Below, piece after piece: positions 9,101 through 17,698 of a stretch of DNA of 64,000 nt. This DNA is from Hymenobacter sp. BT559 (lineage in GTDB: Bacteria > Bacteroidota > Bacteroidia > Cytophagales > Hymenobacteraceae). Under the pieces are notes generated by a model. It saw only the letters and a list, made by a program, of their open reading frames with translations. It ran no database searches and had not been told where the DNA came from. A program made the translations under genes and the position numbers. The stretch spans positions 124,001 through 188,000 of the forward strand of contig NZ_JAELXV010000005.1 of the NCBI RefSeq assembly GCF_016427535.1. Direction: 5' to 3'. How positions within the stretch are numbered: the stretch's first letter is position 1; every line of letters starts with the position of its first letter.

Positions 9101-11221
9101 TTACTTAAGCTGGTAGAGATTAACAAGGTCTTTGACCTCGGCCAGGGTGCGGGTGGGAGGAGCCAAGGGCGCGGGCAGCGGCTGCCGCGACCAGGTTTGG
9201 AAATAGAGCACGCAGGCATCGCGCCACCACAGGGCTTCTTTGCGCTGGGTTTGGAGACGAGCCGCCACATCGGCGTGCAGGGCGGGGTCGAGTTGGGAGC
9301 GCACTTGGGCCCACTGCTTTTGCAGCCACAGCACCGAGTCGGCGCCGGTGTAGTAGCGGGTGGCCAGTTCGTTCCAGAGCGTGCGGCCAGTGCTGAGGCG
9401 CTGGTTCCAGCTCACGTGGTGAAACCAGAGCAGGTAGTCGAGCGGGCAGCTTTGGGGGTTGCCCCATTGCTTTTGCACCTCGGGTTTGTACTGCGCCAAG
9501 GCATTGCTGCCAGTAGCGGTGCGGTCAAAGCCTAGGCCGATGGAATCAGCTTTGTGGTAGTACACGGCCGTCCAGTCGGGCCGGCCCGACTTGGCTAGCC
9601 AAGGCTGTGGGCCGAAGTGAATGCTCTCGCCCATGATATGGTGCAAGCCCAGCGGCGTGGTGTAGCGCACGTAGATGTTGCGCGACTTTACCAGCATGTC
9701 GGTGAGGGTGCGCACGGCGGCGGGCTCGGTGGTCAGCGTCATTTTGGTCCACTCCTGGGCAATGGCGGCGGGGCTCAGCGTGTGGTCCCAGGCCAGGCGG
9801 CCAAAGGCGTACCAGTTGGCCTGGCCCACCGGATGGCCGGTCCAGTTGCGGTCTGAGCCGATGTTGGCTACGCCCGCAATGGCGCTCAGCGCGTGTTGGT
9901 CCACGGTGCCATCTACCACCTTGGCCACCGTCGAGCCGGGGCCTTTGGCGTAGGTGTCGGCCTCCAATACTTCTTTGATGAGCGGCCCTAGGTATACCAA
10001 ATGGGTAGCAAAGCCCAGGTACTCCTGCGTGAGCTGTACTTCTAGCACCAGCGGCGTTTTGGGCATGGCCCCAAACAGCGGGCTGAAGGGCTCGCGGGCC
10101 TGAAAGTCAATCGGACCATTCTTAACCTGCACCAGCACCTTGCGGTCAAACTTGCCATCAAGGGGCTGAAACTCTTCATAGGCCTGCTTGAAGCGGTCGC
10201 CGCTGCCGGCCTTGTACACAAAGGCGCGCCACATCACCACGCCATCGTGACGGCCCAGGCTCTGGGCTAGCATGTTGGCGCCGTCGGCATGGTTGCGATT
10301 GTAGTCTTGCGGACCGGGCTCGCCCTCCGAGTTAGCTTTTACCAGAAAGCCGCCGAAGTCGGGGATGGCTTTGTACAGCTCTTCGCTTTTAGCAGCCCAC
10401 CACTGCTTCACCTGCGGGTCGAGCGGGTCGGCGGTGGGCAAGCCCCCTAGGACCTTGGGCGCCGCCCAAAACACTGACAGATACACCCGCTGCCCGTAGG
10501 GCCGTAGCACACCCGCCAGGGCCGCCACCTTGCCTATATACTCGGCCGTGAGGTAGCGCGCACTGGCATTCACATTGTTAATAACCACGCCGTTAATGCC
10601 AATCGACGCGTTGGCGCGGGCGTAGTCGGTATAGCGCGGGGCGAGGCCCTCGGGCAGCTGGTACCACTGCCAAATGCTGGAGCCCGCATAGCCACGCTCG
10701 ATGGTGCCGTTCTGGTTGTCCCAGTGGTTAAGCAAGCGGTAGTTGATACGCGGGTTGCTGCTGAGGTTTAAGCCAGCCAGCGGCTGGCGCGTCTGCACCT
10801 GCCGCAGCAGCGCAAAAGCGCCATAGAGCACTGCGGCCTCGGTGCGGCCCGTGATTATCAGGTTATTCTTTTCCGAAAAGAGACGGTAGCCTTCTGGCTT
10901 CAGCGCCTGCCCATTGGCACTGGCTTGCTTATCAACGCGTAGCACAATGCCACCCGTGCGGCTGCCCGCTGTGCCTATCACCGGCACAGCCTGGCCTAGG
11001 AGCCCACTTAGGCCACGCTGTAGCTCGCCGCTGGCGGCTTGTAAAGTTGGGCTAGTACCTGCGCTGGCGATAAACTGCGCGCCACGCGCGTACTGTTGTC
11101 GCGTCGCCGCATCGATGATGCGGTCGTACTTCAGCCACAGCCGGTAGCCGTCGTCGGCCCGAACAGGGGCAACGGCAGCCACAGTCAAAAGAAGAAGTAA
11201 GAACACGTTGCGTAGCAACAT
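9101..11221 (-). CDS. GH67 alpha-glucuronidase
   Basis: A 706-residue enzyme with a signal peptide ending near VRADD and the family hallmark YRLWLKYD right after it. The catalytic region GFLVKANSEGEPGPQDYNR followed by NHADGANML matches the GH67 active-site block, which carries the general acid Glu and the Asp/Glu bases. Length fits the family (about 700). GH67 enzymes remove (4-O-methyl)glucuronic acid from the non-reducing end of xylo-oligosaccharides. Together with uxuA and the SDR it feeds released glucuronate into the mannonate pathway. It lies 33 bp upstream of the SDR gene and 79 bp downstream of uxuA. Confidence 0.95.
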   Translation of the reverse strand: MLLRNVFLLLLLTVAAVAPVRADDGYRLWLKYDRIIDAATRQQYARGAQFIASAGTSPTLQAASGELQRGLSGLLGQAVPVIGTAGSRTGGIVLRVDKQASANGQALKPEGYRLFSEKNNLIITGRTEAAVLYGAFALLRQVQTRQPLAGLNLSSNPRINYRLLNHWDNQNGTIERGYAGSSIWQWYQLPEGLAPRYTDYARANASIGINGVVINNVNASARYLTAEYIGKVAALAGVLRPYGQRVYLSVFWAAPKVLGGLPTADPLDPQVKQWWAAKSEELYKAIPDFGGFLVKANSEGEPGPQDYNRNHADGANMLAQSLGRHDGVVMWRAFVYKAGSGDRFKQAYEEFQPLDGKFDRKVLVQVKNGPIDFQAREPFSPLFGAMPKTPLVLEVQLTQEYLGFATHLVYLGPLIKEVLEADTYAKGPGSTVAKVVDGTVDQHALSAIAGVANIGSDRNWTGHPVGQANWYAFGRLAWDHTLSPAAIAQEWTKMTLTTEPAAVRTLTDMLVKSRNIYVRYTTPLGLHHIMGESIHFGPQPWLAKSGRPDWTAVYYHKADSIGLGFDRTATGSNALAQYKPEVQKQWGNPQSCPLDYLLWFHHVSWNQRLSTGRTLWNELATRYYTGADSVLWLQKQWAQVRSQLDPALHADVAARLQTQRKEALWWRDACVLYFQTWSRQPLPAPLAPPTRTLAEVKDLVNLYQLK

Positions 11222-11300
11222 GGCGGAATGGGTGGGAAAGAGAGCGAGATAATGTTGAGAGGCAGCAAGCAGCTGCCAGTCAGTAATTAAGCAATAACTT

Positions 11301-12539
11301 TTAGCTAGCAGCTACTAGCTGCTGGCTAACGGTAGTATTGGCTTCGGCTAGCGCGCGGCGCACACCATATTCGAGGCCGCGCAACTCAGCCAAGCCTTTG
11401 AGGCGGCCGATGGCTGAGTAGCCCGGGTAAGTCTTCTTGTGCAGGTCATCGAGCATCTGGTGGCCGTGGTCAGGGCGCATGGGCAGGGCCAGCATTTCTT
11501 CGCCGGCTGCCTCGCGGCGGAGCTCTTCGGTTACCAGCGCTTGCACCACGGCGTACATATCCACGTCGCCAGCCAAGTGAGCCGCCTCGTGGAAATTGCG
11601 CGGATTTTCTTCGCGCTTGGTGGTGCGCAGGTGCACAAAGTGGATACGCGAGCCGAAGCGTGCTATCATGCCCGGCAGGTCATTATCGGGGCGCACGCCC
11701 AGCGAGCCGGTGCAGAAGGTGATGCCATTGGCGCGCACGTCGCAGGCCGCCAACAGATTCTCTAGGTCGGCTTCGGTGCTTACTACGCGGGGCAGGCCCA
11801 GCAGCGGGAAGGGCGGGTCGTCGGGGTGGATGCAGAGCCCGATGCCCACTTCCTCAGCCACCGGCGCTACTTGCTGGATGAAGTAGTGCAGGTTGGCCGT
11901 GAGGGTGGCGGCATCAATAGCCTTGTATTCGTCTAGGTACGCCTGAAAGGTACTGAGCTCAAACGCCTCCTCCGAACCGGGCAAACCCAGCAGGGTCGTG
12001 TTGGTGAGCTCGGCTACGGCTTCGGCGCTCATGCCAGCGAACTGCTGGCGGGCGGCCTCCGCCACGGCGGGCTCGTAGTCGGCCTCGGCGCCGGGGCGCT
12101 TCAGGATGCAAAGGTCAAACACGGCAAAATCCTGCCACACGAAGCGCAGGGCCCGGCTGCCATCGGGCATTTCGTAGTGCAAGTTGGTGCGCGACCAGTC
12201 GAGCACCGGCATGAAATTGTAGCAGACCGTGCGGATGCCGCAGGCCGCCAGGTTGCGCAGGCTCTGCTGGTAATTGGCAATGTACTGGTCGCGGCTGGGG
12301 CGCCCCTTTTTAATGTCTTCGTGCACGGGTAGGCTCTCCACCACAGCCCAATGCAGGGGCGCGTGCGTGGCATTGTCAGCCTCGATAAGTTGCTGCCGCG
12401 CCCGGATATTAGCCACTGGCCACTCGACACCTACGGGCAACTGGTGCAACGCCGACACCACCCCAGCGCAGCCGGCCTGGCGAATGTCAAAGAGCGAAAC
12501 CGGGTCATTTGGCCCGAACCAGCGCATGGTGTGCAGCAT
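11301..12539 (-). CDS. uxuA: Mannonate dehydratase
   Basis: A 412-residue cytosolic enzyme converting D-mannonate to 2-keto-3-deoxygluconate. The N-terminus MRWFGPNDPVSLFDIRQAG is diagnostic of UxuA. Metal-site regions CIHPDDPPFPLLGLPR, HFVHLRTTKREENPRNFHE and LPMRPDHGHQML are all intact. It is the first gene of the xylan/glucuronate operon and faces the LacI-type regulator. Start ATG at 12539; a second Met four codons later is also possible. Confidence 0.97.
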   Translation of the reverse strand: MLHTMRWFGPNDPVSLFDIRQAGCAGVVSALHQLPVGVEWPVANIRARQQLIEADNATHAPLHWAVVESLPVHEDIKKGRPSRDQYIANYQQSLRNLAACGIRTVCYNFMPVLDWSRTNLHYEMPDGSRALRFVWQDFAVFDLCILKRPGAEADYEPAVAEAARQQFAGMSAEAVAELTNTTLLGLPGSEEAFELSTFQAYLDEYKAIDAATLTANLHYFIQQVAPVAEEVGIGLCIHPDDPPFPLLGLPRVVSTEADLENLLAACDVRANGITFCTGSLGVRPDNDLPGMIARFGSRIHFVHLRTTKREENPRNFHEAAHLAGDVDMYAVVQALVTEELRREAAGEEMLALPMRPDHGHQMLDDLHKKTYPGYSAIGRLKGLAELRGLEYGVRRALAEANTTVSQQLVAAS

Positions 12540-12639
12540 AGGGGTGTCTTATTAAAATCCTATTAATTTAGGCAATGGAGTAAGATTACTTAACAAGTAA
12601 GTGAATACTCACTGATGATAGCATTACCGTAATATGTCT

Positions 12640-12647
12640 CAAATGTA
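12640..12647 (-). promoter_or_regulatory. Candidate -7 promoter box for the uxuA-xylan operon
   Basis: On the minus strand the octamer is TACATTTG, an exact match to the Bacteroidota -7 consensus TAnnTTTG. Its transcript would have a leader of roughly 95 nt before the uxuA ATG. I could not find a clear -33 TTTG at the right distance, so the call rests on the -7 match and position only. Confidence 0.5.
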
Positions 12648-12710
12648 CAAGTGGTGAGGGGTCACTAGCATAGTTAAAAACCTCTGCTACAAGCAAATTT
12701 CAAATAAAAA

Positions 12711-12744
12711 CTATCGGTATCGTTTTCGCAAACGTTTTCGATAG
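12711..12744. promoter_or_regulatory. LacI-family operator candidate
   Basis: The core aaacgttt inside cgcaaacgttttcg is the near-palindrome, with central CG, expected for LacI-family sites. It is flanked by an outer inverted pair ctatcg (12711-12716) and cgatag (12739-12744). The octamer cgttttcg occurs twice, 12 bp apart (12721-12728 and 12733-12740), about one helix turn. It lies between the divergent uxuA operon and the LacI-type gene, the usual place for auto- and cross-regulation. Confidence 0.6.
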
Positions 12745-12846
12745 TCAATTGGCTTGAAAATATTTTTTCGCGCAGTACATTCGCTTAGACTTGTATAGAT
12801 ACGCCCCCACTCTTTAGATTATCCAGCTCTTTTTCCCACCCTGCCC

Positions 12847-14028
12847 ATGATTAACTGTGTTAAATGCAGCCGGCCCGATGCCGTACTCAAAGCGGGCTTT
12901 GTGCGCGGGCGCCAGCGCTTTTATTGCAAAAGCTGCGAGTACCATTTCACGGAGGAAAAGCCGGCGGCACCCGAGCGGCGGCGGCGCCAGGCCACCATCG
13001 CCGACGTAGCTAAGCAAGTGGGCGTGGCCCTCTCTACCGTGTCGCGGGCGCTAAATGGGCATAGCGATATTAGCCCTGCAACTCGCCAGGCCATCCTGGA
13101 GGCGGCCCGCCAGCTCGACTACCAGCCTAACCTACTGGCTCAGAGCCTAAAAAGCCGTGCTACTTCTACTATCGGGGTAGTTATTCCCGATATCGAGCGG
13201 CCGTTTTTTGCTACCGCTGTCAGTGGTATTCAGCAAATAGCCACGGAGGCCGGCTATCGGGTTATGATTTGCCAATCGAAGGAGTCGTATGAGGCTGAGG
13301 TCAGCAACGTGCAGGCCCTGATAGCCAGCCGTGTAGATGGCCTGCTAATTTGCCACTCACGCGAAACCGAAAACTTCGACCACGTGAAGGACCCCGCTCG
13401 TCGGGGTATTCCGGTGGTGCATTTCGACCGGGTATGCAACGAGGTTAATAGTGCCAAAGTGATTCTGGATGACCGCCTAGGTGCCTATAATGTGACCGAG
13501 CACCTGATTGAGCAAGGCTGCAAGCGCATTGCCATCTTGGCGGGGCCAGCGTCGCTGCTCATCAGCCGGCAGCGGCAGGCGGGCTACCTAAGTGCGCTGC
13601 GCAAGCACGGCCTGCCTATAGAGGATGCGTTGCAGGTGCATATTGACTTCCGGCCCACTTCGGCCGAAGCGTGCCTCGCTAATTGGCTGGCCATGCCCGA
13701 GCCACCCGACGGCATCTTTGCCATCAACTACACCAATGCCTTCGATTTGATACTGGCCCTGAAGCAGCGTGGCCTGCGCGTGCCGGAGGATATGGCCATT
13801 GCGGGCTTTGGCGACGAGTTTCTGGCCAATCTTATCGAGCCGGGCCTGACCACCGTCGACCTCCACCCCTACCGCATCGGGCAGCAGGCGGCGAGCCTCT
13901 TCCTGGAGCAGATGGCCCAGAAAGAGCAGTTTGTACCCCGCACCTGCGTCATTGCCGGCGACCTAATGATTCGGCAATCGTCGATGAAAAGCCAGAGCAA
14001 GCTTAGCCACGCCTCTAAGGCCGCCTAG
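12847..14028 (+). CDS. LacI-type transcriptional regulator with N-terminal zinc ribbon
   Basis: A 393-residue regulator. Residues 4-30 form a CxxC...CxxC zinc ribbon (Cys4, Cys7, Cys27, Cys30; RFYCKSCEYHFTEE) resembling the N-terminal zinc finger of IS1-type transposase InsA proteins. A basic linker (RRRR, 44-47) precedes a standard LacI helix-turn-helix (TIADVAKQVGVALSTVSRAL, about 50-69) and a periplasmic-binding-like ligand domain (GVVIPDIERPFFA... to the end). It faces the glucuronoxylan operon and very probably controls it in response to a sugar or sugar acid. The stop codon TAG lies inside a CCTAGG palindrome. The zinc ribbon could add DNA contacts or DNA specificity; that is inference. 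Confidence 0.93.
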   Translation: MINCVKCSRPDAVLKAGFVRGRQRFYCKSCEYHFTEEKPAAPERRRRQATIADVAKQVGVALSTVSRALNGHSDISPATRQAILEAARQLDYQPNLLAQSLKSRATSTIGVVIPDIERPFFATAVSGIQQIATEAGYRVMICQSKESYEAEVSNVQALIASRVDGLLICHSRETENFDHVKDPARRGIPVVHFDRVCNEVNSAKVILDDRLGAYNVTEHLIEQGCKRIAILAGPASLLISRQRQAGYLSALRKHGLPIEDALQVHIDFRPTSAEACLANWLAMPEPPDGIFAINYTNAFDLILALKQRGLRVPEDMAIAGFGDEFLANLIEPGLTTVDLHPYRIGQQAASLFLEQMAQKEQFVPRTCVIAGDLMIRQSSMKSQSKLSHASKAA

Positions 14029-14095
14029 GTCTGCTCCGAAGCACCTGGCCGAGGCGGCGCGTGGTGAAGCCTTGGCTCTAACTCCCTTCTTTTTT

Positions 14096-15094
14096 ATGCT
14101 GCATAAGCTATTTATTGCCTGCTGCACCTTGCTGCTGCTCGGCCGCGGGGCAGCCGCGCAGGCCGTCTACTCAGCCACCGACCCGCTAGCGCACACTTTC
14201 AGCATTGTAGCCCGCGACCCTAAGACCGGCGAGATGGCGGTAGGCGTGCAAAGCCACTGGTTTTCGGTGGGCACCAGCGTGAGCTGGGGCGAGGCCGGCG
14301 TGGGCGTGGTGGCTACGCAGTCGTTTACGAATAAGTCATTTGGCCTGCGCGGGCTGGCACTACTGAAAAGCGGCAAGTCGGCCCAGCAGGCGCTCGACGA
14401 GCTACTGGCCGCCGACGAGGCCCGCGAGGTGCGCCAAGTGGCCATCCTGGACAACCAAGGCCGCGTGGCCACGCACACTGGCAAAAAGTGCGTGGATATG
14501 GCCGGCCACCAGCAAGGTGCGCAGTTTTCGGTGCAGGCCAATATGATGCTGAACGCCACGGTGTGGGGTGCCATGGCCAAGGCCTACGAAGCCAGTGCTT
14601 CTCTCCCCCTGGCCGAGCGCGTGCTAGCGGCGCTCGACGCGGCCCAGGCGGCGGGCGGCGACATTCGGGGCCGGCAATCGGCGGCGCTGCTCGTGGTGCG
14701 CGGCACCACTACCGAAGGCCCCTGGGCCGACCGCCTCGTAGACCTGCGCGTAGACGACAACGCTGCGCCGCTCACCGAGCTGCGCCGGCTGCTGAAGCTG
14801 CACCGCGCCTACGACCACATGAATGCCGGCGACCTGGCCGTGGAGAAAAACGACATGCCCACGGCCATTAAAGAATATCAGGCGGCCGAAAAGATGTTTC
14901 CCGGCAACCTAGAAATGAAGTATTGGCACGCCATTACGCTGGCCAACAAGCAGCAGGTGCCCGCGGCCCTGGCCCTGCTGCGACCCATTTTCAAGCAAGA
15001 GCCCAATTGGCGCATTCTTACCGAGCGCCTGCCCAAAGTGGGCTTGCTCACGGTGAGCCCGGCCGAACTAAAGCAGATTCTGACGCTGAAATAA
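14096..15094 (+). CDS. Secreted DUF1028 protein with C-terminal TPR-like segment
   Basis: A 332-residue protein. The ATG at 14096 is preferred over an earlier TTG because it begins a signal peptide (MLHKLFIACCTLLLL..., cleavage near AAAQA). The DUF1028 domain follows at once: HTFSIVARDPKTGEMAVGVQS and GVGVVATQSFTN are its conserved blocks, and the fold is related to Ntn hydrolases. Residues from about 245 on form a helical, TPR-like tail (AGDLAVEKNDMPTAIKEYQAAEKMFPGN). The biochemical role of DUF1028 is not established; amide hydrolysis is a guess from the fold. It follows the LacI-type gene by 67 bp on the same strand and could be co-transcribed. Confidence 0.85.
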   Translation: MLHKLFIACCTLLLLGRGAAAQAVYSATDPLAHTFSIVARDPKTGEMAVGVQSHWFSVGTSVSWGEAGVGVVATQSFTNKSFGLRGLALLKSGKSAQQALDELLAADEAREVRQVAILDNQGRVATHTGKKCVDMAGHQQGAQFSVQANMMLNATVWGAMAKAYEASASLPLAERVLAALDAAQAAGGDIRGRQSAALLVVRGTTTEGPWADRLVDLRVDDNAAPLTELRRLLKLHRAYDHMNAGDLAVEKNDMPTAIKEYQAAEKMFPGNLEMKYWHAITLANKQQVPAALALLRPIFKQEPNWRILTERLPKVGLLTVSPAELKQILTLK

Positions 15095-15126
15095 CGGGGT
15101 GCTAGCGGGGCGGCGCCAAGCCCGCG

Positions 15127-16200
15127 CTACAGCTCCACCGAGTCGTCGCCCAGTACGTCTTGCACGTACAGCATCTTCACTAAAATCACGCCGATGGCGA
15201 TGATGGGCGTGGCCAGCGTGAGCCCGAGCAGGCCGGTAAACGAGCCGATAACCAACTGCCCCACAAAAATGAGCGCCGGCGGCAGCAGAATGAGCCGCTG
15301 CTGCACCACCGGCGACACGGCGGCGCTTTCCAGCGTTTGCACGCCTATGTACAGGGCCAGCACGTACAGCGCCTGGGTAGGGCCGCCCTGAAAGAACGCC
15401 AGCAGCAGCGCCGGCACCATCGAAATGATGGGCCCGATGTTGGGAATAAACGTGACCAGCCCCGCAAACAGCGCCAGCACCCAGGCCAGCGGCATCCCCA
15501 ACGCCCACAGCCCCAGCGCCGTGAGCACACCCACGGCCAGCATCGACACGAGCCGGCCCAGCACCCACTTCACCAGCGTATCGCTGATTTTATCGAGCAC
15601 CTCGTGGGCTCGGGTGCGGCCGGGCTTGGGCACCAGCATCACTAGGCCGGCGCGGTAGAGCTTGGGCTGCAAAGCGATAAAAAGCGATAAAAAGATGATG
15701 ACGTAGGCATCGGCCAGTACGCTGAAGGTGGTCGAGAAAACACCCGTGACCCGGCCCACCCACGCCGAGCCGCCCCCCGTTATGCGGCCAAAATCCAGGT
15801 TTTCGCTGGCTAGCCACTTGCCCCACTCGGTGCTGCGCGCGTGCGCCTGCACATCGCGCACGGCTTGTGGTAGCTGCTTTTGCAGCTCGCTCACCTGCCC
15901 GCCAATGCGCGTCGAAAACAGCCAAATCATGCCCCCTAGGGCGCCTACCACCAGCAGTGCTACCAGCAGCAGCGCCAGCCCCTGCGGCAGGCGCGTGCGC
16001 CGGTGCAGCCACTGTGCCCCGGCTTGCAGCGGCAAGGCAATGAGCAGCGCCGCTAGCACCCGCAAAAACACCCCAAAGGCCGTGCCTAGCAGCCCAGTCA
16101 AGAACAAAGCGATGAAGATGATACCTACTGCCACGCCCACGCGCCGCGCGTAGCTGATGAGAGAGGTAGAAGAAGCAGCGGAAGCGGAAAGTTGGTCCAT
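15127..16200 (-). CDS. AI-2E family transporter (PerM/YdiK-like membrane protein)
   Basis: A 357-residue polytopic membrane protein with about eight transmembrane segments. The ATG at 16200 (MDQLSASAAS) is preferred to an upstream TTG. Paired N-terminal helices, the long soluble stretch (STRIGGQVSELQKQLPQAVRD...) and the C-terminal FIPNIGPIISMVPALLLAF and LLGLTLATPIIAIGVILVKMLYVQD blocks are typical of the family. Members are described as autoinducer-2 or small-molecule exporters, or as Na+/H+ antiporters, but the substrate here cannot be read from sequence. It is convergent with the DUF1028 gene. Confidence 0.88.
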   Translation of the reverse strand: MDQLSASAASSTSLISYARRVGVAVGIIFIALFLTGLLGTAFGVFLRVLAALLIALPLQAGAQWLHRRTRLPQGLALLLVALLVVGALGGMIWLFSTRIGGQVSELQKQLPQAVRDVQAHARSTEWGKWLASENLDFGRITGGGSAWVGRVTGVFSTTFSVLADAYVIIFLSLFIALQPKLYRAGLVMLVPKPGRTRAHEVLDKISDTLVKWVLGRLVSMLAVGVLTALGLWALGMPLAWVLALFAGLVTFIPNIGPIISMVPALLLAFFQGGPTQALYVLALYIGVQTLESAAVSPVVQQRLILLPPALIFVGQLVIGSFTGLLGLTLATPIIAIGVILVKMLYVQDVLGDDSVEL

Positions 16201-16545
16201 AATCAAGCTTAGCAAAGCGGGCGTGGAGTGCCTGCTTCCGCTACTTTACGAACAACTGCGTAGCACGGCGAGGATTACCACCTTATAATACCTCCTGCGT
16301 CCCGCTCCTTTATTAGGCGCTAGCTTTTTGTGCTACCGCTACTTAAGGTAGCACCTAGGGCAGGCGGATTTAGCTTGTCGCCCTGGCCTCCTAGCAAGCT
16401 TTAAATAGGGTAAACGCTTACCTAAAAGCGCTAGCTATGGCTTGTAGGCAGTGGAATAAGCATCAATGGCGAGGTAAAAAGAAAGGGGACCGGTAGTAAG
16501 AATTTTAGTCCTACTACCGGCCCCCTTTCTTTTACCAGGCTAGCA
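16201..16545. other. Intergenic region between the AI-2E gene and the aromatic operon end
   Basis: About 345 bp with no convincing gene. It contains a short hairpin with arms gtgctacc/ggtagcac (16330-16337 and 16347-16354), one CCTAGG palindrome near 16354, and the strong terminator of the aromatic operon. The AI-2E promoter should lie near its left end, but I see no clear consensus box. Confidence 0.5.
16473..16536 (-). terminator. Intrinsic terminator of the aromatic amino acid operon
   Basis: Long inverted repeat with arms about 16473-16498 and 16511-16536, nearly complete pairing and a 12-nt loop. On the minus strand it ends in a T-rich tract (TTTCTTTTT). It lies 10 bp after the DAHP synthase/chorismate mutase stop and marks the end of the pheA operon. 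Confidence 0.85.
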
Positions 16546-17619
16546 TTATTCGCCTTTCATTACTTTTTCCTGGCGCATTACCGACTCTAGGTGCACGGCT
16601 TCCATGTAGCGTTCCACGAACTCTTCGGTGAGGCCTACTTGCGCGCCTTGGCGCTTGCTGCGCTCCAGAATCTCGTTGAGGCGGGCGGTTTGCAGGATGG
16701 TGATGTCGTTATCCTTTTTGTACTGACCAATTTTCTCGGACACAGCCATGCGGCGGCCTAGCAGCTGCATTACCTCGGCGTCGAGGTTGTTGATTTGCTC
16801 GCGCAGGCCGGCCAGGGCATTTACAAACTCGGCCTTGTCGGTGGTTTCGTGGCGCCACACTAGGTCGGTGATGAGTTGCTTCAGCACCTCAGGCGTGATT
16901 TGCTGCTTGGCATCGCTCCAGGCATTGTCGGGGTCGATGTGGCTCTCAATCATAGTGCCGTCGAAGTCGAGGTCCAGCGCCTGCTGGGCCACGGCGGCCA
17001 GCGTATCGCGGCGGCCGCAGATGTGGCTCGGGTCATTGAGGATGGGCATGTCGGGCAGGCGGCGCTTCATCTCGATGGGCAGGTGCCACATCGGGGCGTT
17101 GCGGTAGTCGGTGTTGCCGTAGCTCGAAAAGCCGCGGTGTATCATACCTACCTGCTTCAAACCAGCTTTTTGAATGCGCTCGATGGCGCCCGCCCACAGC
17201 TCCAGCTCGGGGTGAATGGGGTTCTTTACGAGCACCGGAATGTCTACGCCACGCAGGGCATTAGCAATTTCCTGCACCGAGAACGGGTTGCCGGTGGTGC
17301 GCGCACCTACCCACACCAGGTCCACACCGAAGGCGAGGCAGTCCTCGACGTGCTTGGCGGTGGCTACCTCCACGGCCACAGGCAGGCCAGTAAGCTCGCT
17401 GGCTTTTTTGAGCCAGGGCAAGCCCTTGGCCCCTACCCCTTCAAACCCACCGGGCTTGGTGCGGGGCTTCCAAATACCGGCGCGCAGGGCCTGCACTTTG
17501 CCAGTAGCGGCGAGGCGCTGGCAGGTTTCGAGCACTTGCTCCTCGGTTTCGGCCGAGCAGGGGCCCGAAATGAGGAAGGGCTTGTCTTCGGGCTTGCGAT
17601 TGAAAAGGTCGTTGAACAT
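16546..17619 (-). CDS. Bifunctional DAHP synthase / chorismate mutase (type II)
   Basis: A 357-residue fused enzyme. Residues 1 to about 260 are a type I-beta (KDO8P-like) DAHP synthase: GPCSAE at 19-24, KPRTKPGGFEG, IHRGFSS, NDPSHICGRRD. This domain condenses PEP and erythrose-4-phosphate in the first step of the shikimate pathway. Residues from about 268 (EFVNALAGLREQINNLDAEV) to 350 form an AroQ-type chorismate mutase domain that makes prephenate. This catalytic-catalytic fusion is common in Bacteroidota. It is the last gene of the pheA operon, so both the entry and the branch point of the pathway are under the same control as the Phe and Tyr branches. Confidence 0.96.
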   Translation of the reverse strand: MFNDLFNRKPEDKPFLISGPCSAETEEQVLETCQRLAATGKVQALRAGIWKPRTKPGGFEGVGAKGLPWLKKASELTGLPVAVEVATAKHVEDCLAFGVDLVWVGARTTGNPFSVQEIANALRGVDIPVLVKNPIHPELELWAGAIERIQKAGLKQVGMIHRGFSSYGNTDYRNAPMWHLPIEMKRRLPDMPILNDPSHICGRRDTLAAVAQQALDLDFDGTMIESHIDPDNAWSDAKQQITPEVLKQLITDLVWRHETTDKAEFVNALAGLREQINNLDAEVMQLLGRRMAVSEKIGQYKKDNDITILQTARLNEILERSKRQGAQVGLTEEFVERYMEAVHLESVMRQEKVMKGE

Positions 17620-17662
17620 GGGGGTGTTGGGTTGATTAAATAGTTTAAGTAGTAGGTCACGT

Positions 17663-17694
17663 TTGTCTTTGCTGCGCTACGCCCGCAAGGACAA
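17663..17694. repeat. Short dispersed hairpin element between tyrA and the DAHP synthase gene
   Basis: Arms ttgtctttgc (17663-17672) and gcaaggacaa (17685-17694) pair with one G-T position around a 12-nt loop containing gcgctacg. The sequence resembles copies at 19798-19829 and 37529-37566. It lies inside the operon transcript, where such hairpins can modulate mRNA stability (inference). Confidence 0.5.
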
Positions 17695-17698
17695 GGCG

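Larger units (their letters stand above)
12540..12846. other. Divergent regulatory region between uxuA and the LacI-type gene
   Basis: About 307 bp without a gene, noticeably AT-richer than its surroundings. It holds a perfect Bacteroidota -7 box for the uxuA operon at 12640-12647 on minus and a LacI-like operator at 12711-12744. A weaker -7 candidate for the regulator, tagacttg, lies at 12786-12793 on plus. Confidence 0.7.

Noticed and set aside
16201..16545. A tRNA or small RNA gene in the 345-bp spacer
   Set aside because: Only a short 8-bp hairpin and the operon terminator are seen; there is no cloverleaf or conserved T-arm sequence.
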